From: Shewanella sp. | Lineage (GTDB): Bacteria > Pseudomonadota > Gammaproteobacteria > Enterobacterales > Shewanellaceae | Assembly (NCBI GenBank): GCA_004195335.1 | Contig: SDWK01000792.1 | Span: 1 to 27,709, forward strand | Direction: 5' to 3' | Length of the DNA: 27,709 nucleotides | Shown: positions 1 to 7,137 of the stretch, one piece after another | Layout: each line of letters opens with the position of its first letter | Numbering within the stretch: the stretch's first letter is position 1 | Position numbers and translations under genes: made by a program | The notes under the pieces: generated by a model | Database searches by the model: none | Told to the model about the DNA's origin: nothing | The model's input: only the letters and a program-made list of their open reading frames with translations

Positions 1-251
1 GTATTAAATCGTGACTCGTTGGCAAAGATTCTGAACTGCGACGCGTCCTCAGAAAGCGGTGTACCTGTACCTATCCAAAAATCCCGATAGGCGACATCGC
101 CACTGACGTAACGTGCATCAACCTTGATGTAACCACCAAAACTAATCTTGCCATCTTCACCCACTTCAAAATCGTATCCCGCCATGGCAGAACTGGCACA
201 CACACACATGGAACACGCTATCGCGATTTTTTTAATTTTAGAAACTAGCAT
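1..251 (-). CDS. DcaP-like outer-membrane porin, 5' part only
   Basis: The first 83 codons of a minus-strand gene are present; the rest lies beyond base 1. The ATG at 251-249 follows a strong Shine-Dalgarno (AAAGGGG, 7 bases away). Residues 1-24 form a signal peptide with a KIKK basic start, a hydrophobic core and an SAMA cleavage site. The mature protein begins GYDFEVGEDGKISFGGYIKV, a glycine- and aromatic-rich first beta-strand like those of DcaP-type trimeric porins, followed by DARYVSGDVAYRDFWIG. Such porins carry small organic anions across the outer membrane; the substrate here cannot be read from a fragment. The gene is divergent from the CrbS-like kinase gene, so both probably share the 252-494 control region and the porin may be a target of that two-component system (inference). 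Porin identity is fairly sure; the DcaP subfamily is moderately sure. Confidence 0.72.
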   Translation of the reverse strand, partial: MLVSKIKKIAIACSMCVCASSAMAGYDFEVGEDGKISFGGYIKVDARYVSGDVAYRDFWIGTGTPLSEDASQFRIFANESRFN

Positions 252-330
252 CTTCTATCCCCTTTAATGTCTGTAGCCAAGATGAAGAAATCTCGGCATT
301 AGCTCAATTGGGAATAGGTATTAATGCAGC

Positions 331-376
331 AGTCTTAATCCATAAGTCGCAAGACAAAGGGACTAAGACTTAAGTC
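331..376. promoter_or_regulatory. Candidate operator: cluster of AGTC/GACT half-sites
   Basis: AGTC occurs at 331-334, 345-348 and 373-376, and GACT at 361-364 and 367-370. The cluster includes a perfect 10-bp palindrome GACTTAAGTC (367-376) and a wider inverted pair AGTCTTA (331-337) / TAAGACT (364-370). About 0.4 such tetramers would be expected by chance in 46 bp. The cluster sits in the region between the divergent porin and kinase genes, where a LuxR-family regulator such as the nearby CrbR-like protein could bind. Binding is inference; I do not know this regulator's motif for certain. Confidence 0.35.
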
Positions 377-494
377 GATAGTAATTAAAGATAAATAGGC
401 GCGGAAATATGATATGTTAAATTTTATAACAAACAGGTTTTTTGACTTCCTAGAAGCGATGGACAAAAACTCATAATAAGGTTCATTGAAGCGT

Positions 495-3400
495 ATGTTT
501 CCCAACTGGCTTTTAGTCACTATCAGTATCAGTTATATCGGCTTACTCTTTCTGATGGCTTTCCTCGGTGATAAATACCAAGACAGACTCGCCAATCGAC
601 AGCACACGGTTATTTACGCGCTCTCACTGGGCGTCTACTGCACTTCATGGGGATTTCTGGGGACCGCAGGACAGGCTGCCAGCAACTCATTTTCATATCT
701 GCCTGTGTATATTGCTCCCATACTCTTGTTTATTTTTGCCTGGCCGTTTATTCAAAGACTCGTACGGGTCAGCCTCAAGCTTAACATCACCTCTATCGCC
801 GATCTGCTCGCCGCCCGATTTGGAAAATCACAACTGCTGGCCTTCATCGTGACCTTAGTTGCGCTGTTTGGCACCTTGCCCTACATTGCCCTGCAACTGA
901 AAGCTATCGTTAACTCCTATGAGATTTTGCGCCAAGACCACCTGATGTCATCATGGCAGCTAGGCGGCGTGGTGAGTATTATTTTGGCTGGCTTTACCAT
1001 CATCTTCGGTGTCAGAAGCATCGACGTTACCGAGCGCCACCCGGGAATGATGCTAGCCATCGCCTTTGAGTCCTTCGTCAAGCTGATCGCCTATCTAACA
1101 GTCGGCATATTTGTTTCATTTTTTCTGTTCGACTCGCCACTGCAAATTTGGAACTTAGCGAATGAGAGCTTACCTACATCCACCGAGTTTAATTATCCGA
1201 ATCTGGTCTCTATGTTTGGATTACTCTTTATCGTACTCTCCGCATTTCTCTGTTTGCCTCGCCAATTTCAGGTGCTCGTCGTCGAGCTGAAAGAGCAAAA
1301 ACATGCCATATGGAGCCGCTGGACCTTTCCCGTCTACATATTAGTGTTCGCATTTTTTGCTACCCCTCTGGGACAAGCCGGTAATCTGCTTTATGGCGAC
1401 TCACTCAAGAGTGATGCCTATGTGCTATTTCTTCCGGCCTTCAATGGTCAGGCCTGGCTGGGGCTATTCAGCTTTCTGGGGGCCATTTCAGCTGCAAGCT
1501 CCATGGTTATCATCTCCACTATTGCCTTGAGTACCATGCTGAGTAATGAAGTCGTATTCCCCACCCTGTTTAAATTTAGCAATATTCAAAGTACCCACTT
1601 TCACCGCTTTCGCTCGCACCTGCTGAGTATCCGCAAGGGCCTAGTATTGCTGGTCATCTTCTTAAGTTACGGCATGTTTTTACTGGCACCACCTGACACT
1701 CTGGCCTCTTTAGGCGAAGTCGCATTTGGTGCCATAGCCCAAATAGGGCCGACCCTGTTTGCTGCGTTTTTATGGCGAAGGGTGACGCTGGTCGGTGCCA
1801 TCTTAGGGATCTCCAGTGGGTTCATTCTCTGGCTTGTACTCAATATGCTCCCTCAACTGGGCTTTTACCCTCATCCACTGGCTGGCAGCGAATACTCGAT
1901 GACCACCATGGCCACCCTGATAGGCCTGCTGGTTAACATTCTCATGTTATGGCTAGTGTCACTGCTCACGCGCCAAAGCGTGCATGAGCAGATGCAGAGC
2001 GAGCACTTTATTCTGAGGCCTGATATTGATAATTTACCCTCAGGGATCCAAAAGAACATAAAACCTAAGGATCTGGAGCTACTCGTCGCTCGTTTCGTAG
2101 GGGAAGAACGAGCCCAGCAGGGGTTCAGGGATTTTTTCATTCAGCAAGAATCACTCCAGTCAGACAAAAACACCCATAATCAGGCACTGTTTTTCTATAC
2201 CGAAAATATGCTCGCAAGTGTAATGGGCTCGGCCTCGGCCCGCCTAGTGATCTCCTGTGCCCTCAATGGCCGAGACATCGCCATCAACGAGGTGGCACAG
2301 TTTGTCGAAGATGCCTCGAGTCATCGAATGGAGTTCAGCCGTTCGGTACTTCACAGCGCCATCGAAAACGCCAGTGAAGGCATATCGGTAATAGACAGTG
2401 ACTTGAAGTTGGTTGCCTGGAATAAGCACTATCTGGAGCTGTTCGACTATCCGGATGACCTCATCTATATCGGCTGTCCGGTGAAGCAGCTCATCCAATA
2501 CAATCTGAGTCAGGCAGGAAAGTTCAATAAAAATATCGAACAGAAAGTCGAACGACGCCTGGCATTTTTACGTCAGGGTAGCCGCCATAGTACCGAGCGA
2601 GTCCAGCGTGACGGAAAGACCATCCGTATTGAAGGCAATCCCATTCCCGATGGCGGATTTGTGATGATTTTCTCAGATATCACTATGTATCGGAAAGCCG
2701 AAAAGTTACTGAAAGAGAAAAACTTGGATCTCGAGGCCCGGGTCTATGAGCGCACCAAAAAACTGGAACAGGCGAACCTAACACTGGAACAAACCAATAC
2801 TGAGCTTGCCGATGCCATTCAAAAAGTGGAGCAAGCCCATCAGAAAAAGAGTCAATACTTAAAGGCCTGTAGCCACGACCTGCTGCAACCTTTGTCTGCG
2901 GCCCGTTTATTCTCCTCGGCGTTTGTTCAAAGTAGTCAGCTGTCCAGAAAACAGAAACAGCAGATAGGCTACATCGACAACTCCCTCAAAGTGGCCAATG
3001 AATTACTGCTCGATCTCAATGAAATTTCACGCATCGAGAGTGGCACCCTCGTTCCAGAAATTGAATCTTTTGCGCTGCAGGAAATTTTAGACTCCATCGT
3101 CGATGAATACAGCGCAATATCTGCAAACGCGAAGGTGGAGTTTCATCATATCGATACCGGGCTCTGGGTCTCAAGCGACAAGGTAATGTTAAGACGAATT
3201 TTGCAAAACTTGATAAGTAATGCGTTCAGGTATGCCGGTGAAGGCAAAATTCTTCTCGGTTGCCGCCGACATGGAACGCAGCTCAAGATTCAAGTGGTAG
3301 ATAATGGACCGGGGATCCCCTTGGATAAACAAGCGGTGATATTTGAACAATTTACCCGGCTGCAACCCTCCGGCCATCAGGGAGTCAACGGGCTAGGTCT

Positions 3401-3980
3401 GGGCCTGAATATCGCTCAAGGACTGGCTTCACTATTGAAGCAACAACTGACCCTATCATCATCTGTGGGGCGTGGCAGTATCTTTAGCCTCACCTTAGAT
3501 ATTGTGGTGCCAATTGCAGCCCCAATAGAGAAGCGTGAAACCGACATCTTAACTCTGCATGGCGTCAATGTGCTGTGTATCGACAATGACCCTAATGTGC
3601 TATCTGGCATGACCGAGTTGCTTAGAGGCTGGAAATGTAAGGTCTACGGTGCAAGTTCAGTGCAGCAGGCCAGGCTGAAATTTAAAGAGCACGCTTCAAA
3701 GATCGATATTATGTTAGTGGACTATCAGCTCGATAATAGTCTCGACGGACTCGCCTTGATGGCTGAGTTACAAGGGTTATCAGACCTGCCTTTACCCGGT
3801 ATTTTGATCACGGCGACCATAGATGAAGCGGTTGTTCTGCAGGCTAAAGCGATGGGTTATGGCTACCTTAGAAAAATCATTAAGCCTATCGCATTGCGGG
3901 CATTAATGAGTGCGTTATTGGCTCAAAGCTTACGAAAGAGCTACTGCGATTCGAGTGAAAAAGTGGTTTTATCCAATTGA
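495..3980 (+). CDS. crbS: CrbS/CbrA-type hybrid sensor kinase with SLC5 transporter-like domain
   Basis: This 1161-residue inner-membrane protein has, in order: an SLC5 (sodium/solute symporter) region of about 13 membrane segments (residues 1-500); a linker at about 510-600 with LELLVARFVGEERAQQGF, resembling the STAC linker of CbrA-type kinases; a PAS domain (about 615-735); a charged coiled coil (735-785); a HisKA domain with phospho-His794 in ACSHDLLQPL; an ATPase domain with N box (LQNLISNAFRYA), VDNGPGIP and GLGLGLNIA; and a C-terminal receiver (CIDNDPNVL) with phospho-Asp1076 in LVDYQLD. The architecture matches CrbS/MxtR, which with CrbR/ErdR controls acetyl-CoA synthetase and acetate use in Vibrio and Pseudomonas. 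A TTG at 486 would add three residues, but AAGG at 478-481 is better spaced for ATG 495. The 3' end overlaps the convergent response-regulator gene by 40 bp. Kinase function is sure; the CrbS name is inferred from architecture and neighbour. Confidence 0.85.
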   Translation: MFPNWLLVTISISYIGLLFLMAFLGDKYQDRLANRQHTVIYALSLGVYCTSWGFLGTAGQAASNSFSYLPVYIAPILLFIFAWPFIQRLVRVSLKLNITSIADLLAARFGKSQLLAFIVTLVALFGTLPYIALQLKAIVNSYEILRQDHLMSSWQLGGVVSIILAGFTIIFGVRSIDVTERHPGMMLAIAFESFVKLIAYLTVGIFVSFFLFDSPLQIWNLANESLPTSTEFNYPNLVSMFGLLFIVLSAFLCLPRQFQVLVVELKEQKHAIWSRWTFPVYILVFAFFATPLGQAGNLLYGDSLKSDAYVLFLPAFNGQAWLGLFSFLGAISAASSMVIISTIALSTMLSNEVVFPTLFKFSNIQSTHFHRFRSHLLSIRKGLVLLVIFLSYGMFLLAPPDTLASLGEVAFGAIAQIGPTLFAAFLWRRVTLVGAILGISSGFILWLVLNMLPQLGFYPHPLAGSEYSMTTMATLIGLLVNILMLWLVSLLTRQSVHEQMQSEHFILRPDIDNLPSGIQKNIKPKDLELLVARFVGEERAQQGFRDFFIQQESLQSDKNTHNQALFFYTENMLASVMGSASARLVISCALNGRDIAINEVAQFVEDASSHRMEFSRSVLHSAIENASEGISVIDSDLKLVAWNKHYLELFDYPDDLIYIGCPVKQLIQYNLSQAGKFNKNIEQKVERRLAFLRQGSRHSTERVQRDGKTIRIEGNPIPDGGFVMIFSDITMYRKAEKLLKEKNLDLEARVYERTKKLEQANLTLEQTNTELADAIQKVEQAHQKKSQYLKACSHDLLQPLSAARLFSSAFVQSSQLSRKQKQQIGYIDNSLKVANELLLDLNEISRIESGTLVPEIESFALQEILDSIVDEYSAISANAKVEFHHIDTGLWVSSDKVMLRRILQNLISNAFRYAGEGKILLGCRRHGTQLKIQVVDNGPGIPLDKQAVIFEQFTRLQPSGHQGVNGLGLGLNIAQGLASLLKQQLTLSSSVGRGSIFSLTLDIVVPIAAPIEKRETDILTLHGVNVLCIDNDPNVLSGMTELLRGWKCKVYGASSVQQARLKFKEHASKIDIMLVDYQLDNSLDGLALMAELQGLSDLPLPGILITATIDEAVVLQAKAMGYGYLRKIIKPIALRALMSALLAQSLRKSYCDSSEKVVLSN

Positions 3981-4603
3981 AGATGACTCATGGCGATGAC
4001 GGCCTGAGTGCGGGTATGCACGCCTAACTTTAAAAATATCGCACTGGCGTGAGCCTTAATGGTGGCTTCAGAGAGCCCGAGATCGTAAGCAATTTGTTTA
4101 TTTAACATCCCATCGGCAAACATCATTAAAATACGATGCTGTCGCGGAGATAGACTCATAATCTTACTGCTCATACTATCGGCTACTACCGCTTCAACGT
4201 TGCTGCAACCTTCGGGTAGCCAAAGCTTACCGGCGAGCACACCCTGTATCGCCTCTAACATCATAGCTGCCGAAGTCGACTTGGGAATGAATCCCACGGC
4301 GCCAAAAGACATACTCTTAGACACTGTCACTTTATCTTCCTGACCCGAGATCACGATAATCCCCATCTTAGGGAAGCAATTTCGGATACTGATTAAGGTA
4401 TTAAACCCATGGGCTTTAGGAATATTCAAATCGAGCAGTAATAGATCCGCATCGTCATGCTCGGATAATAGCTTATCTAACTCCGAAATGGTTTCAGCCT
4501 CAAAGAGACTTACATTGTCGAAATTAGGCGTGAGTATATTGATTAAAGCTTGACGAAACAGTGGGTGGTCATCAGCTATTATTATTTTTAGTGGCTGCAA
4601 CAT
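3941..4603 (-). CDS. crbR: LuxR-family response regulator, CrbR-like
   Basis: This 220-residue regulator has an N-terminal receiver domain (about 5-120) with the acidic pair Asp11-Asp12, phospho-acceptor Asp58 in LLLLDLNIP, Ser86 and Lys108. A C-terminal LuxR/FixJ helix-turn-helix follows (about 150-206: LSPRQHRILMMFADGMLNKQIA, with SEATIKAHASAIFLKLGV). The reading frame stays open 35 codons upstream to 4708, but the ATG at 4603-4601 has a strong GAGGAG six bases ahead and begins exactly where family members start (MLQPLKIIIADDHPLF), so I use it. It is convergent with and overlaps the hybrid kinase gene, making it the likely partner. The known CrbR/ErdR proteins activate acs in response to acetate; whether this one does is inference. 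It is not co-transcribed with its kinase. Confidence 0.85.
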   Translation of the reverse strand: MLQPLKIIIADDHPLFRQALINILTPNFDNVSLFEAETISELDKLLSEHDDADLLLLDLNIPKAHGFNTLISIRNCFPKMGIIVISGQEDKVTVSKSMSFGAVGFIPKSTSAAMMLEAIQGVLAGKLWLPEGCSNVEAVVADSMSSKIMSLSPRQHRILMMFADGMLNKQIAYDLGLSEATIKAHASAIFLKLGVHTRTQAVIAMSHLQLDKTTFSLESQ

Positions 4604-4994
4604 TGTTAACTCCTCGTTAATGAGCGGTATTAATTCTAACGGAAACCCTGAGAATAACAACCGAGCTAACCATGGGATGACGTTCGTAACAAAATAAAAT
4701 AAAACCACTTAACTACATACACTTAGCCGTGCAGCACATGCAGTAACAAAAATTTAATGATGACAACTATAGACTTATTAACTAGGTCCTGAGTATCGAA
4801 TGGAGACGATTGAGTCAGTTCCGAATCAAAACATTAACAATGTTAGTGGCAAAAACCTGATAGTTAGGCCCCCCAATTATCTGAAAAATGGATAATTATT
4901 CCACTGCCACTTGTACATTAACAAAGTCTCACATATTCTGAATTAAGTGTTCCTATATCTTTCAACACAACGCGTTAAGCTTTAGGAGATTGCT
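4604..4994. other. 391-bp divergent intergenic region with inverted repeats
   Basis: This stretch separates the start of the CrbR-like gene from the start of the patatin-like gene and must hold promoters for both. It has no convincing ORF once the CrbR-like start is placed at 4603. Visible structure: AACATT-AAC-AATGTT at 4830-4844; AATTATC (4875-4881) and GATAATT (4891-4897) around a 9-base loop; and an outer pair AGTGGC (4845-4850) / GCCACT (4906-4911) enclosing the second hairpin. None is followed by a T run, so these look more like operator or structured-RNA candidates than terminators. I could not assign a promoter with confidence. Confidence 0.4.
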
Positions 4995-6122
4995 TTGCCT
5001 GATAAAACAGCATTAGTTCTTGGCGGTGGTGGTGCACGTGCGGCCTACCAAGTTGGTGTGCTCAAAGCCATAGTGCAGTGCTACCCCAGAAATCATGGCA
5101 TTCCATTCAAAATCATCTGTGGTACGTCAGCGGGTGCCATCAATGGAACCTCGATAGCGACCCATGCCTCCTGTTTTCATTTAGGCGTGCGTAAACTGGA
5201 ATGGGTATGGCGGAATTTCAATACCGAAAAAATTTACAGTTCATCTATCACCGGGATACTCGGGCATTTAGGCAAGATGTTATTGATGAGTATTCAGGAG
5301 GATAGAGTCAACACCAATGCTGGCAGCTTGTTTAATAACGACCCCTTGCGAGTACAGCTCAATCAGCTGATCAATTTTGTTCGAATAGACAGAAATATTG
5401 CCAGCGGTGCACTTAATGCCCTAAGCATAGATACTTCCTGCTATAACACCTCGCGGTCTGTCACTTTTTTTCAAGCCAGCCGAGATATCCAAGAATGGCA
5501 CAGGGATAGACGAAGCGGTCAACGCACTCAGCTTAATACCGAACACCTGCTGGCAAGCAGTGCCATCCCTCTCATATTCCCTTCAATTAAGCTTAATCAA
5601 GGCTATTATGGTGACGGATCGGTGCACCAACTTGCGCCCTTGAGCAGCCCTATTCACTTAGGGGCCAAAAAAATCATGGTGATCAACTTGGAGAGTCCTC
5701 ATAAACAGTTGCCCCAAGAGTTAGAGCATCACCCCAAAACAGCGACGATTACGGGTCACCTACTCGATACTATCTTTTCTGACACGCTTAACAGCGATCT
5801 CGAGCGGCTCGAACGGATCAACAACACCCTCTCCCTCATCCCAAAAGAGGATTGTAAAAATCTCCCGCTGACGAATATTGAAACCTTAGTCATTAAACCC
5901 AGTGAAGATCTCAGTCAGTTGGCTTCTCAGTATTATCATGAGATGCCCTTTGCGGTTAAGTCTATGCTCAGACCCTTAGGGATTAAGCAACAGACAGATT
6001 CGAGTATCGTCTCTTACCTGCTTTTCGAAAAGGCTTACTGCAGTGCGCTAATCGATTTAGGCTATCAAGATGCCATGTGTCAGATTGATGAGATTCGGGA
6101 CTTTTTTGAGATAGATAAATAG
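4995..6122 (+). CDS. Patatin-like phospholipase
   Basis: This 375-residue protein of the patatin-like acyl hydrolase family is predicted to release fatty acids from phospholipids or other lipid esters with a Ser-Asp dyad. It has the oxyanion-hole motif GGGGAR at residues 10-15, nucleophile Ser45 in GTSAGA, and catalytic Asp207 in GDGSVHQLAPL. There is no signal peptide, so it is probably cytoplasmic or membrane-peripheral, as for RssA-like members. The start is TTG: AGGAG ends six bases before it, and no other in-frame start lies between it and the GGGGAR motif, which cannot be lost. It is convergent with the SGNH esterase gene, 72 bp away. The C-terminal third (about 240-375) has no motif I recognise. 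The substrate is unknown. Confidence 0.85.
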   Translation: MPDKTALVLGGGGARAAYQVGVLKAIVQCYPRNHGIPFKIICGTSAGAINGTSIATHASCFHLGVRKLEWVWRNFNTEKIYSSSITGILGHLGKMLLMSIQEDRVNTNAGSLFNNDPLRVQLNQLINFVRIDRNIASGALNALSIDTSCYNTSRSVTFFQASRDIQEWHRDRRSGQRTQLNTEHLLASSAIPLIFPSIKLNQGYYGDGSVHQLAPLSSPIHLGAKKIMVINLESPHKQLPQELEHHPKTATITGHLLDTIFSDTLNSDLERLERINNTLSLIPKEDCKNLPLTNIETLVIKPSEDLSQLASQYYHEMPFAVKSMLRPLGIKQQTDSSIVSYLLFEKAYCSALIDLGYQDAMCQIDEIRDFFEIDK

Positions 6123-6194
6123 CTAAGAATAAATAGCTCGATGGATTGCGGTTGTGAACCGATAGCTGCAACGGATCTGAAAAACTTCGATGAG

Positions 6195-6902
6195 CTATAG
6201 ATCGGCGCGCTGGGCGATCAAATTTGCGGCGCTCTCCCCCCACACCTGATATATCTTGCCTCCGGGATGAAAACCATCCGCAGCCATATCTTCCCTCTCC
6301 AAGGTCTGTTCAATATTGACCAGCTCGCAGTCATCATCACCTAGGCTTAACATTGCAAGCCGGGTGTTGAACGCCTTAGCCCTTTGACCTAAACACCATC
6401 TCAGCGGCTGTGGCAAGGCCGGGAATTGATTCATAGGAGGTACACGGGTGAGTAAAATGTGCTTCACGGCAAATTGCGTCTTTAGCAGTTTGATCAATAT
6501 GCTTTGTTGCTCTATCCAGCGGCTCACCCGTAACGGACTGAGCACATCGTTGACCCCTAAAGAGATTAACACCGCATCGAACTCACAAGGGTCCAACAGC
6601 TTCAGCGTTTGGATTAGATCCTCCGTTTTATTGCCGGACTGGGCGACAAGCAACCAGTCCACCCGATACTGTCTGGCAAGCTCACGAGTAAGACAACCGG
6701 ACAAAGCCTGAGATTGAGTTTCGACACCGACTCCGGCGGCCGCCGAATCTCCTACCACAAGCACTCTCAATCGCTTACCCTCCCCAAGAGTGCCATCCCG
6801 GCCACCAGCGGCCTCCGGTAACAGAGGGGTAACTCGGCGAACGTATCGCCCCTGTAATACCAATAGGGGCGCCAGTAATATCAACATCAAATAGTGAAAC
6901 AT
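6195..6902 (-). CDS. Membrane-anchored SGNH/GDSL hydrolase (esterase)
   Basis: This 235-residue protein has one N-terminal hydrophobic helix (residues 4-16) and then a single SGNH hydrolase domain. Block I is VVGDSAAAGVG with nucleophile Ser53; block II is the SGN in VAQSGNKTED; block III is LISLGVNDVL; block V is DGFHPGG with Asp209 and His212. All four catalytic blocks are intact, so an active esterase or lipase facing the periplasm is likely; the substrate is unknown. Two in-frame ATGs exist (6908 and 6902). AAGG touches the first but lies about six bases before the second, so I use 6902. A degenerate copy of this gene's first ~40 codons lies just upstream, between it and the antiporter gene, with which it was probably once directly coupled. 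Confidence 0.83.
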   Translation of the reverse strand: MFHYLMLILLAPLLVLQGRYVRRVTPLLPEAAGGRDGTLGEGKRLRVLVVGDSAAAGVGVETQSQALSGCLTRELARQYRVDWLLVAQSGNKTEDLIQTLKLLDPCEFDAVLISLGVNDVLSPLRVSRWIEQQSILIKLLKTQFAVKHILLTRVPPMNQFPALPQPLRWCLGQRAKAFNTRLAMLSLGDDDCELVNIEQTLEREDMAADGFHPGGKIYQVWGESAANLIAQRADL

Positions 6903-6966
6903 ACCCATCCTTGATTTTTAGTCTCGCAATAAACAATGTTCTGTCTTCACTCTTCTCTACGTCTCA

Positions 6967-7089
6967 TGCATTCCAGCCACCCGCCACATCCGCTAATTTG
7001 AATGTGACTCAAGGAACATATTGCTCCTACAATACCAACACCAACAAGGGAGCCAGTAATATCAACATCAAATTGTGCAACATACCCAT
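6967..7089 (-). pseudogene. Decayed duplicate of the SGNH esterase 5' end, with a 20-codon hydrophobic ORF
   Basis: Read on the minus strand from ATG 7089, the frame encodes MGMLHNLMLILLAPLLVL plus two residues, then stops at TAG (7029-7027). The intact esterase gene reads MGMFHYLMLILLAPLLVL at the same place. Beyond the stop the same frame still aligns with the esterase (YV, VT and AGG recognisable) but carries a second nonsense codon, TGA at 7011-7009 where the esterase has CGA. It is therefore a truncated duplicate that cannot make an enzyme. The short ORF keeps a good ribosome binding site (AAGGA before the second ATG), so it might still be translated as a membrane micropeptide; that is inference. 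Confidence 0.7.
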
Positions 7090-7137
7090 CCTTGCTCCCT
7101 AGCCTTGTAACAACCTTGCTCCCTAGCCTTGCAACAA
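7090..7137. repeat. 24-bp tandem repeat at the antiporter stop codon
   Basis: Units 7090-7113 and 7114-7137 are identical except for one base (T at 7108, C at 7132). On the minus strand the first-transcribed unit contains the antiporter's last codons and TAG stop, and both units carry GGGAGCAAGG. The extra copy places a fresh ribosome binding site directly before the 20-codon hydrophobic ORF and moves it away from the antiporter stop. Confidence 0.9.

Noticed and set aside
335..520. 61-codon minus-strand ORF between the porin and kinase genes
   Set aside because: It overlaps the kinase start and promoter region, has no ribosome binding site and no recognisable motif.
4604..4708. 35-codon N-terminal extension of the CrbR-like regulator
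   Set aside because: The internal ATG at 4603 has a strong GAGGAG and matches the family start; the extension looks like untranslated leader.
6133..6198. Possible terminator between the convergent patatin and esterase genes (ATAGCTC/GAGCTAT)
   Set aside because: The arms are only 7 bp, 52 bases apart, and lack a T run.
6911..7102. 63-codon plus-strand ORF in the duplicated region
   Set aside because: It is antisense to the two duplicate copies, has no ribosome binding site, and its composition follows from the repeats.
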